Shown here: one piece after another, positions 41,195 to 53,345 of the stretch
Layout: each line of letters begins with the position of its first letter
How positions within the stretch are numbered: position 1 is the first letter of the stretch
Origin: Acanthosepion pharaonis
Taxonomy: Eukaryota > Mollusca > Cephalopoda > Sepiida > Sepiidae
Reading direction: 5' to 3'
NCBI GenBank assembly: GCA_903632075.3
Contig: CAHIKZ030000835.1
Span: 1,962,501 to 2,026,500, forward strand
Length of the DNA stretch: 64,000 nucleotides
Translations under genes and position numbers: made by a program
The notes under the pieces: generated by a model
Seen by the model: the letters and a program-made list of their open reading frames with translations, nothing else
Told to the model about the DNA's origin: nothing
The model's database searches: none

Positions 41195-41400
41195 GCTATC
41201 TACTCATCCCGGAAGAGGCATGGCACGTGGAACTAGAACAATATACCCCCCGGACGAAATAAAGAGTTCGGTTCGAAAATTCCTATCACCTGAAGAAGGC
41301 CGGAACGTACAACGGCCGAAACGTTATGAATCTGGCAATGAAGATGGGGATAACCGTCCGAATAATGACGGTAATACAAGTAAATATAATCAAGTTGTAA
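41195..41400 (+). mobile_element. SINE family 1, body and 3' end
   Basis: GGAAGAGGCATGGCACGTGG, AATAAAGAGTTCGGTTCGAA, CTGAAGAAGGCCGGAACGTA and CGGCCGAAACGTTATGAATC. The tRNA-like head is missing. Confidence 0.8.
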
Positions 41401-42174
41401 AATTGTAAACCACCCATTTTTTTTTATTCTAAATATGAAAAATGTTTCAGATGAAAATATCCGATATTAGCCAGTCATGTGTCTAACCGAGCGTAGTGTC
41501 CAAACAAATATTGACCGTAAAAAAAAAAATCAGGTTTTGATGAATAGCTCTTCTCGAAAGAGATAATATAATATTCGTCTCGTTTTCTCTTGTCTTGTCT
41601 CTTTAGAAGCATATGTTCAAAAGCGACTCTGTAAAGATTTGTCTGTATTTATTAATGCGCAAGTCAAAAAATGCATGGAGGACTTAGGAAAAATTAATTA
41701 AAATTTTTATACGCTGAAAAGCAAGAAAACAGCTCGCAGGTGCGTTGGCCCGGGCGGCAGATGGCAGCCATTCGTGGGAACGCAGATATTGTTTGTTCGG
41801 ATGCTCTTGTGTACCATTGAGAAAATCAGCCGAGTTCACGGTTATGGAAGCACAGAAGGAATAAATAGACACATTGTTGGGGAATTGTTTTAGTAATTAT
41901 TTTTTTTACCTACATTCGACTTCGAAATAAGCGGTAAAAGAAAACAAAAACAACTTCGGTTTATTAGCGATAAGTAGGAGTAAAAGTGGACCAGATTTTA
42001 AAATTTAAATGCAGTTGGAGCTTGATTAATTAAACTGATTTATTTTCATATATTTTCAATTTTAGGAAAGAATTTGACATCAAACTTAGGGTTAGCTTTG
42101 AGCGGACAAATTAGTTTTTGAAATAAAAATAGAGGTGGAGGTGGCTGGTATACTTGTTTTGTCTAATTGTATTT

Positions 42175-42175
<1 letters not shown>
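41401..42175. other. unassigned stretch
   Basis: Nothing recognised; the 62-codon minus frame at 41684 has no support. Confidence 0.4.
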
Positions 42176-42220
<45 letters not shown>

Positions 42221-42337
42221 CTGAAGAGTGGACGGTGTGATTGCTGGATGGTCCGTCTAAGAAACTCGAGATGCTGAAGGTAACACCAATCAAGTAATTG
42301 ACAAACTTCATATTTGTATTAATTCTCTTTCTTTCTT

Positions 42338-42368
<31 letters not shown>

Positions 42369-42379
42369 CTCTCTCTCCC

Positions 42380-42422
<43 letters not shown>

Positions 42423-42423
42423 G
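42176..42423. repeat. (AT)n, (CT)n and (CTAT)n microsatellites
   Basis: (AT)n 42176-42213; (CT)n and (CTAT)n at about 42325-42378; interrupted (AT)n to 42423. The 42214-42320 segment is unassigned. Confidence 0.85.
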
Positions 42424-42613
42424 TAAATGTGGGCAAAAAAGTCAACACCCTGAGACGATAGTCTGTTTCATGCTAAACGCATTCTTCAGGCCAATTGTTT
42501 AGCATGAAAGGCGATTGTGGCCTCTAGGCGCTGACTTCAAGGTCCACATATGCTCTATCCCTGATATTGAGCACATTAACCCATAAATAAAGCATACCTT
42601 AAAACTATATTAT
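42424..42613. mobile_element. foldback repeat family A, complete hairpin plus tail
   Basis: Left arm AGTCAACACCCTGAGACGAT, AGTCTGTTTCATGCTAAACG. Right arm TGTTTAGCATGAAAGGCGAT, GTGGCCTCTAGGCGCTGACT. The loop around 42480-42498 contains CATTCTTCAGGCC. The tail follows at 42545-42613 with TATTGAGCACATTAACCCAT and AAAACTATATTATC. Confidence 0.75.
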
Positions 42614-42644
42614 CATACATATATGTGTGTGTTGAGATGGATAG

Positions 42645-42671
42645 ATAGGAACAAACCGAGAGAGAAAAGGC

Positions 42672-42738
<67 letters not shown>

Positions 42739-42817
42739 GAACAGACTCAGATAGATACATAGATAGATAGATAATGAACAAACTTAGATAGATAGATAGA
42801 TAGATAATGAACAAACT

Positions 42818-42861
<44 letters not shown>

Positions 42862-42871
42862 GAACAGACCC

Positions 42872-42906
<35 letters not shown>

Positions 42907-42935
42907 GAGATAGATAGATAGATAATGAACAGACT
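42645..42935. repeat. (GATA)n array with interspersed phrase
   Basis: (GATA)n blocks are separated five times by AATGAACARACYYAGATAGA-type phrases, showing expansion of a composite unit. The complementary arrangement appears in the (TATC)n array at 45330-45745 (CAGTTCATTATCTATC). Confidence 0.95.
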
Positions 42936-43514
42936 CAGAATTAGAATCAAAGCACCGAATTTGCAAAGTCACAAGGTAACTTTGCGGGCATACAGTAGAG
43001 AGCTTCCAAAACAACGTCTCTGTAACCTCCATGTAGCGTTGTGGGATATTGCTGCTTCTGAAAGAACTTCCTTTCCGAGCTTCATTTACTCCTTACTGCG
43101 CCACTTTTGCAACATAAGACTTTGTCAGAGAAAAATGACTTTCTAATATGTCGTTCGAACAAGCCATTCTCTCACTCTGTTGAGCTCACTCAACTATTCT
43201 GGATCAAGTTACTTGATATTTTTTCTATTTAGACTCTCATAATGAATCCATTCTTATTTATTTGCTAGTGACCACCGTACCTAAAGACAGTTTATCTTCT
43301 TATCGAATGTTGATATGTTCGTGGAATTTTTCTACCTTTTGAATTTTTTCTTGGGTTATGATAACGAGATAATATGGATGAATAATTCTTGTATTTTTAT
43401 ACAAGCAATAAAACGCCAAGTACATTTCAAAAACACTTCTAAGTTTTATCTAAATATAGTTTATGGAAATATTTTTTGTTTCATTCTAATTAAGAAACAA
43501 ACGGACGAGACATT
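42936..43514. other. unassigned stretch
   Basis: Nothing recognised. The 72-73-codon frames at 42925 and 43315 show no known motif. Confidence 0.4.
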
Positions 43515-43985
43515 AGGCATAATAAGAGATTAACAAAAATATCTCATAATAGAACAATTCTAACAACAGGCTGTAATAAAAAGTTATTTAATGGATAGAA
43601 GATTCGTTCTTACCGTCGATCTTATTAGGTACAATAAGACATTAGCAACAATAACTAATAATAAAAGAGATCAATTCTAACAGCAGACTGTAATAAAAGT
43701 TATTTGACGGATAAAAGACTCGTTCTTACCGTAGATCTTATTAGGCACAATAAGAGATTATCAACAATAACTAATAAAAGAAAATAATTCTAACAATAGA
43801 CTGTAATAAGTTATGTGATGGATACAAGATTCTTTCTTGCCGTAGATCATATTAGGCACAATAAGAGATTAGCAACAATAACTAATAATAAAAGAAAATA
43901 ATTCTAACAACAGACTAATAAAAGTTATGTGACAGATACAAGATTCGTTCTTATTAGACACTATAATAGATTAACAACAATCATA
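43515..43985. repeat. ~110-bp tandem repeat, about four units
   Basis: Each unit contains ACAATAAGAGATTANCAAC, then TAATTCTAACA(A)CAGACTG and GATTCGTTCTTACCGTAGAT ahead of CTTATTAGGCAC. Starts are at about 43517, 43633, 43750 and 43860. A lone degraded unit lies at about 44450-44560. Confidence 0.85.
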
Positions 43986-44570
43986 TTATAATCTCCCTCT
44001 ATTTCGTGTCTTAGTTAAATAGTACCTACACTACGACATGTTAAACAATGAACTATTCTGTTTTGATCACAAGGAAAAAACGGAAAAGACATATCAGAGA
44101 CGTTGTTTCGTTTGAGAACAAAAGAAAAAAAACGAGATGGAAGCGGCGATAGCCCTCTCATGTGCTTAACTTCTGCTTCCGTGTAACCAAAACAACTTGA
44201 CAGTTTCAATTTTCTTTCGTTTGTACCCTGTTATTTCTTGAAATAATGACCTGCTTTCATATTTATGATTGTTATTGTAATATTTTGTTACACTTGTTAA
44301 GCTTAAATATTTATTGAATCAATTGGAGGATTACTACGGTTATTGTTTAGTCGAGTAACTAGCATTGATCATTAACTTAAGAATGATGATTATTCAGAAA
44401 ATCAAAATAGGAAATCAGTGAAATTTTCGCGGATATTTCTGGTAATTAATAATAGAATAAGACAATTATAGTAATCTACTGCAATAAAGGGTTAGGTGTT
44501 GCACAAAAAATTCGTACTTAACACAGATTTTTGGCCTAATATGAGATTAACAAAAATAACTAGTCACTGG
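43986..44570. other. unassigned stretch
   Basis: Only the degraded tandem-repeat unit near its right end is recognised. Confidence 0.4.
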
Positions 44571-45155
44571 TATGTCGATAAATTACATTCGACAGCAAGG
44601 CCTCTGATCAAGATTTCGGGAGCGTAGACCCACCTCTTAATAGCTGTTGCTTCCAGGTTCACTATGGACCTTGATGTGAGGATAAACTACATCTGGCAGC
44701 AAGGTCTCTGATGGAGGGTTTGGGGTTTCTGAGGAGCGTAGATCCACCTCTTAATAGCTGTTGCTCCCAGGTTCCCTCTGGACCTTGATGTGTGGATAAA
44801 CTACATCTGGCAGCAAGGCCTCTGATGGAGGGATGGGGTTTCTGAGGAGCGTAGATCCACCTCTTAATAGCTGTTGCTCCCAGGTTCCCTCTGGGCCTTG
44901 ATGTGAGGATAAACTACATCTGGCAGCAAGGCCTCTGATGGAGGGATTGGGGTTTCTGAGGAGCGTAGACCCACCTCTTAATAGCTGTTGCTCCCAGGTT
45001 CCCTCTGGGCCTGGATGTGAGGATAAACTACATCTGGCAGCAAGGCCTCTGATGGAGGGATTGGGGTTTCTGAGGAGCGTAGACCCACCTCTTAATAGCT
45101 GTTGCTCCCAGGTTCCCTCTGGACCTTTATGTGAGGATAAACTACATCTGGCAGG
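44571..45155. repeat. 112-114-bp minisatellite, about five units
   Basis: The unit includes GGCAGCAAGGCCTCTGATGG, TTTCTGAGGAGCGTAGACCC, ACCTCTTAATAGCTGTTGCT and TGTGAGGATAAACTACATCT. The leftmost unit (44571-44697) is diverged. Periods of 114 bp keep frames open on both strands (minus 44751-45212, plus 44938-45237). One unit of 113 bp shifts frame. I treat the frames as a by-product of the period. Confidence 0.9.
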
Positions 45156-45328
45156 ATTAAGTGAATGGATGTCAAAACGAGAAAGCTTCTCACTTGCCAC
45201 CGCATGCTTCATCCTAAGGATGATGTTGATCGCTTGAATGTGCCCAGATCCGAAAGGCGGAGGATTAGTTCAACTATAACTGTCTTACAAAACCACAAAA
45301 ACCGGTCTTCAAAGATACTTGAAAATCA
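45156..45328 (+). pseudogene. R4/Dong-like LINE fragment (LINE-C)
   Basis: Reads MDVKTRKLLTCHRMLHPKDD, VDRLNVPRSE, matching the longer copy at 62401 (MDAKTRKLLLTCYRMHHPKV, DVDRLYVPRSE). It is frameshifted after about 30 codons. Its left edge is the minisatellite and its right edge passes into (TATC)n. Confidence 0.75.
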
Positions 45329-45356
45329 TGATCTATCTATCTATATGGTTCAATTC

Positions 45357-45395
<39 letters not shown>

Positions 45396-45454
45396 CAATC
45401 AGTTCAGTATCTATCTATCTCAGTCAGTTCATTATCTATCTATCTATATATCTA

Positions 45455-45495
<41 letters not shown>

Positions 45496-45533
45496 GTGTT
45501 AGTCTGTTCACATCTATCTATCTATCTCAGTTA

Positions 45534-45572
<39 letters not shown>

Positions 45573-45603
45573 CAATCAGTTCAGTATCTATGTCAGTCAG
45601 TTC

Positions 45604-45649
<46 letters not shown>

Positions 45650-45745
45650 CGTGTTAGTCTGTTCACATCTATCCATCTATCTATCTCAATCAATTCAGTA
45701 TCTATCTATCTCAGTCAGTTCATTATCTATCTATCTTTATATCAC
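45329..45745. repeat. (TATC)n array with interspersed phrases
   Basis: (TATC)n blocks alternate with TCAGTCAGTTCATTATCTAT and GTGTTAGTCTGTTCACATCT phrases. Two near-identical halves (about 45392-45540 and 45575-45735) show a larger duplication. The 217-codon frame is this array. Confidence 0.95.
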
Positions 45746-45779
45746 TCTGAGTCTGTATTTGCGCGTATGTCATTCTAAT

Positions 45780-46110
45780 GAAACCGACTGGAATAAATAT
45801 ACAAAATTAAGATTCTAGAAAGATGAGGATTACGGAAACACTCTCAATAGATCTCGATTTTTGTCACAAAGATTATAGAATTTGGAACAAGAAGAAGCCT
45901 ATAAAAATCTACGAGTCAGCGAAGATGGAATATGACATTCCAAAATGGCGGAGAAAGTAAGAACAGAATACTGGCGGCGTGTGCGCCTGGTGTTAAATGC
46001 CGAGTTGAATTGAGAAAACATTCTCTGGTTGGGACCCGGAAGGAAATGAGTATACAACAAAAATCAAAGGAAATAATAATAATAATAATAATATTAATAA
46101 TAATAATAAT
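45780..46110 (+). pseudogene. LINE-C fragment with (AAT)n tail
   Basis: Shifted frames give EAYKNLRVSEDG-like and then YWRRVRLVLNAELN text, matching 62180-62320 (EAYKYLGISEGDGIQH, YYRRVRLVLNTELN). It then jumps to the 3' UTR phrase GGGACCCGGAAGGAAATG, shared with 63595-63612, and ends in (AAT)n at 46071-46110. It is internally deleted. Confidence 0.7.
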
Positions 46111-46229
46111 ACGGGAAGGAAACTGCGAGAAACGGGTATGAACATTACCCAGACCCGGTTACAGAGATAGGACTTGTAACAATTTTATAGAACTTCAAAA
46201 TACGCACAGCAGAACAATCAAAGCTAAGA
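46111..46229 (+). pseudogene. LINE-C fragment
   Basis: GGGAAGGAAACTGCGAGAAA, CCAGACCCGGTTACAGAGAT and AGAACAATCAAAGC match 63100-63215, the segment just before the endonuclease motif. It starts directly after an (AAT)n tract, as if inserted there. Confidence 0.7.
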
Positions 46230-46343
46230 AAAGTGCTATCAATTAAATGGCTATTTTCCTATAGGGCCCCAGGACCATAATTTGGACTCGACTCTACAGG
46301 ATACAAAGCAGGAAATATACACAAATAATAATAATAATAATAA

Positions 46344-46374
<31 letters not shown>

Positions 46375-47059
46375 AAGAAAAGTGCTATCAATTAAATGGC
46401 TATTTTCCTATAGGGCCCCAGGACCATAATTTGGACTCGACTCTACAGGATACAAAGCAGGAAATATACACAAATAATAATAATAAATAATAATAAGAAG
46501 AAGAAGAAAGAAGAAGAAGAAAAGTGCTATCAATTAAATGGCTATATTTTCCTATAGGGCCCCAGGACCATAATTTGGACTCGACTCTACAGGATACAAA
46601 AGCAGGAAATATACACAAATAATAATAATAATAATAAGAAAAGAAGAAGAAGAAGAAGAAGAAGAAGAAAAGTGCTATCAATTAAATGGCTATTTTCCTA
46701 TAGGGCCCCCAGGACCATAATTTGGACTCGACTCTACAGGATACAAAGCAGGGAAATATACACAAAAATAATAATAATAATAATAATAATAAGAAGAAGA
46801 AGAAGAAGAAAAAAGTGCTATCAATTAAATGGCTATTTTCCTATAGGGCCCCAGGACCATAATTTGGACTCGACTCTACAGGATACAAAGCAGGAAATAT
46901 ACACAAATAATAATAATAATAATAATAAGAAGAAGAAGAAGAAGAAGAAGAAAAGTGCTATCAATTAAATGGCTATTTTCCTATAGGGTCCCAGGACCAT
47001 AATTTGGACTCGACTCTACAGGATACAAAGCAGGAAATATACACAAATAATAATAATAA

Positions 47060-47090
<31 letters not shown>

Positions 47091-48182
47091 AAAAGTGCTA
47101 TCAATTAAATGGCTATTTTCCTATAGGGCCCCAGGACCATAATTTGGACTCGACTCTACAGGATACAAAGCAGGAAATATACACAAATAATAATAATAAT
47201 AATAATAAGAAGAAGAAGAAGAAGAAGAAGAAAAGTGCTATCAATTAAATGGCTATTTTCCTATAGGGCCCCAGGACCATAATTTGGACTCGACTCTACA
47301 GGATACAAAGCAGGAAATATACACAAATAATAATAATAATAAGAAGAAGAAGAAGAAGAAGAAGAAAAGTGCTATCAATTAAATGGCTATTTTCCTATAG
47401 GGCCCCAGGACCATAATTTGGACTCGACTCTACAGGATACAAAGCAGGAAATATACACAAATAATAATAATAATAATAATAATAATAAGAAGAAGAAGAA
47501 GAAGAAGAAGAAGATAAAGAAAAGTGCTATCAATTAAATGGCTATTTTCCTATAGGGCCCCAGGACCATAATTTGGACTCGACTCTACAGGATACAAAGC
47601 AGGAAATATACACAAATAATAATAATAATAATAATAAGAATAAGAAGAAGAAGAAGAAGAAGAAAAAAAGTGCTATCAATTAAATGGCTATTTTCCTATA
47701 GGGCCCCAGGACCATAATTTGGACTCGACTCTACAGGATACAAAGCAGGAAATATACACAAATAATAATAATAATAATAATAATAAGAAGAAGAAGAAGA
47801 AAAGTGCTATCAATTAAATGGCTATTTTCCTATAGGGCCCCAGGACCATAATTTGGACTCGACTCTACAGGATACAAAGCAGGAAATATACACAAATAAT
47901 AATAATAATAATAATAAGAAGAAGAAGAAGAAGAAAAGTGCTATCAATTAAATGGCTATTTTCCTATAGGGCCCCAGGACCATAATTTGGACTCGACTCT
48001 ACAGGATACAAAGCAGGAAATATACACAAATAATAATAATAATAATAATAAGAAGAAGAAGAAGAAGAAGAAAAGTGCTATCAATTAAATGGCTATTTTC
48101 CTATAGGGCCCCAGGACCATAATTTGGACTCGACTCGACAGGATACAAAGCAGGAAATATACACAAATAATAATAATAATAA

Positions 48183-48213
<31 letters not shown>

Positions 48214-48769
48214 AAGAAGAAGAAAAAAGTGCTATCAATTAAATGGCTATTTTCCTATAGGGCCCCAGGACCATAATTTGGACTCGACTCTACAGGATAC
48301 AAAGCAGGAAATATACAAATAATAATAATAAAAATAATAATAATAATAATAAGAAGAAGAAGAAGAAGAAGAAGAAAAGTGCTATCAATTAAATGGCTAT
48401 TTTCCTATAGGGCCCCAGGACCATAATTTGGACTCGACTCTACAGGATACAAAGCAGGAAATATACACAAATAATAATAATAATAATAATAATAAGAAGA
48501 AGAAGAAGAAGAAGAAGAAAAGTGCTATCAATTAAATGGCTATTTTCCTATAGGGCCCCAGGACCATAATTTGGACTCGACTCTACAGGATTTACAAAGC
48601 AGGAAATATACAAAAATAATAATAATAATAATAAGAAGAAGAAGAAGAAGAAGAAGAAGAAAAGTGCTATCAATTAAATGGCTATTTTCCTATAGGGCCC
48701 CAGGACCATAATTTGGACTCGACTCTACAGGATACAAAGCAGGAAATATACACAAAATAATAATAATAA

Positions 48770-48800
<31 letters not shown>

Positions 48801-49193
48801 AAAAGTGCTATCAATTAAATGGCTATTTTCCTATAGGGCCCCAGGACCATAATTTGGACTCGACTCTACAGGATACAAAGCAGGAAATATACACAAAATA
48901 ATAATAATAATAATAAGAAGAAGAAGAAGAAGAAGAAAAAGAAGAAAAGTGCTATCAATTAAATGGCTATTTTCCTATAGGGCCCCAGGACCATAATTTG
49001 GACTCGACTCTACAGGATACAAAGCAGGAAATATACACAAATAATAATAATAATAATAAGAAGAAGAAGAAGAAGAAGAAGAAAAGTGCTATCAATTAAA
49101 TGGCTATTTTCCTATAGGGCCCCAGGACCATAATTTGGACTCGACTCTACAGGATACAAAGCAGGAAATATACACAAATAATAATAATAATAA

Positions 49194-49224
<31 letters not shown>

Positions 49225-51772
49225 AAGAAAAGTGCTATCAATTAAATGGCTATTTTCCTATAGGGCCCCAGGACCATAATTTGGACTCGACTCTACAGGA
49301 TACAAAGCAGGAAATATACACAAATAATAATAATAATAAGAAGAAGAAGAAGAAGAAGAAGAAGAAAAGTGCTATCAATTAAATGGCTATTTTCTATAGG
49401 GCCCCAGGACCATAATTTGGACTCGACTCTACAGGATACAAAGCAGGAAATATACACAAATAATAATAATAATAATAATAAGAAGAAGAAGAAGAAGAAG
49501 AAGAAGAAAAGTGCTATCAATTAAATGGCTATTTTCCTATAGGGCCCCAGGACCATAATTTGGACTCGACTCTACAGGATACAAAGCAGGAAATATACAC
49601 AAATAATAATAAATAATAATAATAAGAAGAAGAAGAAGAAGAAGAAAAGTGCTATCAATTAAATGGCTATTTTCCTATAGGGCCCCAGGACCATAATTTG
49701 GACTCGACTCTACAGGATACAAAGCAGGAAATATACACAAATAATAATAATAATAAGAAGAAGAAGAAGAAGAAGAAAAGTGCTATCAATTAAATGGCTA
49801 TTTTCCTATAGGGCCCCAGGACCATAATTTGGACTCGACTCTACAGGATACAAAGCAGGAAATATACAAAAATAATAATAATAATAATAATAAGAAGAAG
49901 AAGAAGAAGAAGAAAAGTGCTATCAATTAAATGGCTATTTTCCTATAGGGCCCCAGGACCATAATTTGGACTCGACTCTACAGGATACAAAGCAGGAAAT
50001 ATACACAAATAATAATAATAATAATAATAATAATAAGAAGAAGAAGAAGAAGAAGAAGAAGAAAAGTGCTATCAATTAAATGGCTATTTTCCTATAGGGC
50101 CCCAGGACCATAATTTGGACTCGACTCTACAGGATACAAAGCAGGAAATATACACAAATAATAATAATAATAATAATAATACAGGATACAAAGAAGAAGA
50201 AGAAGAAGAAGAAGAAGAAAAGTGCTATCAATTAAATGGCTATTTTCCTATAGGGCCCCAGGACCATAATTTGGACTCGACTCTACAGGATACAAAGCAG
50301 GAAATATACACAAATAATAATAATAATAATAATAAGAAGAAGAAGAAGAAGAAGAAGAAGAAAAGTGCTATCAATTAAATGGCTATTTTCCTATAGGGCC
50401 CCAGGACCATAATTTGGACTCGACTCTACAGGATACAAAGCAGGAAATATACACAAATAATAATAATAATAAATAAGAAGAAGAAGAAGAAGAAGAAGAA
50501 GAAAAAGTGCTATCAATTAAATGGCTATTTTCCTATAGGGACCATAAGGACCATAATTTGGACTCGACTCTACAGGATACAAAGCAGGAAATATACACAA
50601 ATAATAATAATAATAATAATAATAAGAAGAAGAAGAAGAAGAAGAAAAGTGCTATCAATTAAATGGCTATTTTCCTATAGGGCCCCAGGACCATAATTTG
50701 GACTCGACTCTACAGGATACAAAGCAGGAAATATACACAAATAATAATAATAATAATAATAATAATAAGAAGAAGAAGAAGAAGAAGAAGAAGAAAAGTG
50801 CTATCAATTAAATGGCTATTTTCCTATAGGGCCCCAGGACCATAATTTGGACTCGACTCTACAGGATACAAAGCAGGAAATATACACAAATAATAATAAT
50901 AATAATAATAAGAAGAAGAAGAAGAAGAAAAGTGCTATCAATTAAATGGCTATTTTCCTATAGGGCCCCAGGACCATAATTTGGACTCGACTCTACAGGA
51001 TACAAAGAAAAGGAAATATACACTATAATAATAATAATAATAAGAAGAAAAGAAGAAGAAGAAAGAAGAAGAAGAAAAGTGCTATCAATTAAATGGCTAT
51101 TTTCTATAGGGCCCCAGGACCATAATTTGGACTCGACTCTACAGGATACAAAAGCAGGAAATATACACAAATAATAATAATAATAATAATAAGAAGAAGA
51201 AGAAGAAGAAGAAAAGTGCTATCAATTAAATGGCTATTTTCCTATAGGCCCCAGGACCATAATTTGGACTCGACTCTACAGGATACAAAGCAGAAATATA
51301 CACAAATAATAATAATAATAATAATTTAACTCGACTCTAAGGAAGAAGAAGAAGAAGAAGAAAAAGAAGAAGAAAAGTGCTATCAATTAAATGGCTATTT
51401 TCCTATAGGGCCCCAGGACCATAATTTGGACTCGACTCTACAGGATACAAAGCAGGAAATATACACAAAAATAATAATAATAATAATAATAAGAAGAAGA
51501 AGAAGAAGAAGAAGAAAAAAGTGCTATCAATTAAATGGCTATTTTCCTATAGGGCCCCAGGACCATAATTTGGACTCGACTCTACAGGATACAAAGCAGG
51601 AAATATACAAATAAAAAATAATAATAATAATAATAAGAAGAAGAAGAAGAAGAAGAAGAAAAGTGCTATCAATAGGCCCCAGGCTAATTTTTCGACTCTA
51701 TTTTCCTATTTTCCTAGGACAGGACCATAATTTGGACTCGACTCTACAGGATACAAAGCAGAAATATACACA

Positions 51773-51806
<34 letters not shown>

Positions 51807-52102
51807 GAAGAAGAAGAAGAAGAAAAAAGTGCTATCAATTAAATGGACCTATTTTCGACTCTAGGGCCCCAGGACCATAATTTGGACTCGACTCTACAGG
51901 ATACAAACCCCCAGGACCATAAGGAAATATACAAACAAGGAAAATAATAATAATAATAATAATAATAATAAGAAGAAGAAGAAGAAGAAGAAAAGTGCTA
52001 TCAATTAAATGGCTATTTTCCTATAGGGCCCCAGGACCATAATTTGGACTCGACTCTACAGGATACAAAGCAGGAAATATACACAAATAATAATAATAAT
52101 AA

Positions 52103-52133
<31 letters not shown>

Positions 52134-52369
52134 AAGAAAAGTGCTATCAATTAAATGGCTATTTTCCTATAAGGCCCCAGGACCATAATTTGGACTCGAC
52201 TCTACAGGATACAAAGCAGGAAATATACAAATAATAATAATAATAAGAAGAAGAAGAAGAAGAAGAAGAAGAAAAAAGTGCTATCAATTAAATGGCTATT
52301 TTCCTATAGGGCCCCAGGACCATAATTTGGACTCGACTCTACAGGATACAAAGCAGGAAATATACACAA

Positions 52370-52441
<72 letters not shown>

Positions 52442-52455
52442 AAGAAGAAAAGTGC
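46230..52455 (+). repeat. ~140-150-bp satellite, about 44 units, derived from LINE-C 3' end
   Basis: The unit is a roughly 105-bp core, AGTGCTATCAATTAAATGGC, TATTTTCCTATAGGGCCCCA, GGACCATAATTTGGACTCGA, CTCTACAGGATACAAAGCAG, GAAATATACACAA, followed by (AAT)4-15 and (AAG)4-12. Core copies differ by few bases while the triplet runs vary in length. The core start (KVLSIK when translated) equals the C-terminus of LINE-C. The diverged relatives at 52456-52550 and 52612-52800 link the satellite to that LINE. Reading frames on either strand are Asn/Lys or Phe/Leu repeats. Confidence 0.95.
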
Positions 52456-52563
52456 TATCAATTAAATGATAATTTTCCTTTAGGAGCTAAGGACTATAGT
52501 TTACACCCGGATCTACAAGATACAAAACAGGAAAAATAACACACATAAATAATAATAATAATA

Positions 52564-52604
<41 letters not shown>
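52456..52604 (+). repeat. diverged satellite unit and (AAT)n/(ATT)n palindrome
   Basis: AAATGATAATTTTCCTTTAG, GGACTATAGTTTACACCCGG and GATACAAAACAGGAAAAATA form an old unit. (AAT)n at 52547-52562 then turns into (ATT)n to 52604, giving a perfect triplet palindrome. Confidence 0.85.
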
Positions 52605-52605
<1 letters not shown>

Positions 52606-52611
52606 CTAGCA

Positions 52612-52802
52612 GTGCTCTAAGTAAGAACAAAATGCCAGTTGCCCAGATGATCGCCCTACTAGGAACATCCCATATACTAAGAAAAGTTCAATTGATTAAA
52701 AGACAATTCGCCTAAGGACCATAGTTTGGACCCGGCTCTACATGACACAAAGCAGGAAACATAATACACACAAATAATAATAATAATAATAATAATAATA
52801 TT
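52612..52802 (+). pseudogene. LINE-C 3' end with (AAT)n tail, putative satellite progenitor type
   Basis: Translates LLGTSHILRKVQLIK, matching the C-terminal TSTAHTLRRALSM of the copy at 62075-63670. It then gives ACCATAGTTTGGACCCGGCT, ACACAAAGCAGGAAACATAA, the satellite core in diverged form, and (AAT)n at 52775-52800. Confidence 0.75.
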
Positions 52803-53039
52803 GAACAGTCATAGTCTTTAGATGTGTACATTAAATAAACTTTGGAGTAAATGTCTGTAAAAACGAAAATACTTTTGATACGTGCAAATAATTAACGCAC
52901 AAATGGTCCTTATTTTCTGTGGCCGTGCAACTTGATGGCGGTTAATCATAATACTCGATTTGCTAATGAAAACCAAAACAGCACGAAAGAAAATTGCAAT
53001 AATAATAATAATAATAATAGACAAGGTCAAGGAAAAGAT
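52803..53039. other. unassigned stretch with (AAT)n
   Basis: (AAT)n at about 52997-53019; the rest is not recognised. Confidence 0.4.
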
Positions 53040-53345
53040 CAACTTCTGGACAGAATCTGTTTATATTTCTGAGATGAGGTATTATGTACATTATTTACAT
53101 TATTCGGACTATTGTCCTCATCTTTGTCGCCATATTTATCACCACGTTTCGGCCGTTGTACCCTCCGGCCTTCTTCAGGTGGTTGGAATTTCGAACTGAA
53201 CCCTTTATTTCGCTCACTGGGGTAGACTGTTCTAGTTCCACGTGCCATGTTTTAATGGATGTCAGTTATCAGTCATCTCCTGTTAATTTCCCTCTGAAAG
53301 TTCTCCACTGCCTTTATCCACTGTGCCATGTGTCCTTGTGCCATG
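53040..53345 (-). mobile_element. SINE family 1, full-length-like inverted copy
   Basis: The + strand shows CACCACGTTTCGGCCGTTGT, CTCCGGCCTTCTTCAGGTGG, CCCTTTATTTCGCTCACTGG, GTAGACTGTTCTAGTTCCAC, GTCAGTTATC and CTTTATCCACTGTGCCATGT. It meets the next copy head-to-head at 53345-53360. Confidence 0.85.

Noticed and set aside
45165..45818. 217-codon plus-strand frame
   Set aside because: It starts in a LINE-C fragment and then reads (TATC)n as Ile-Tyr-Leu-Ser; not a protein.
46400..51614. Multiple frames of 60-98 codons in the satellite
   Set aside because: Asn/Lys or Phe/Leu repeats from (AAT)n(AAG)n and the satellite core; no selection expected.
46230..52455. Centromeric satellite
   Set aside because: About 44 units in a 6-kb array beside its probable source element give no evidence of centromere function.
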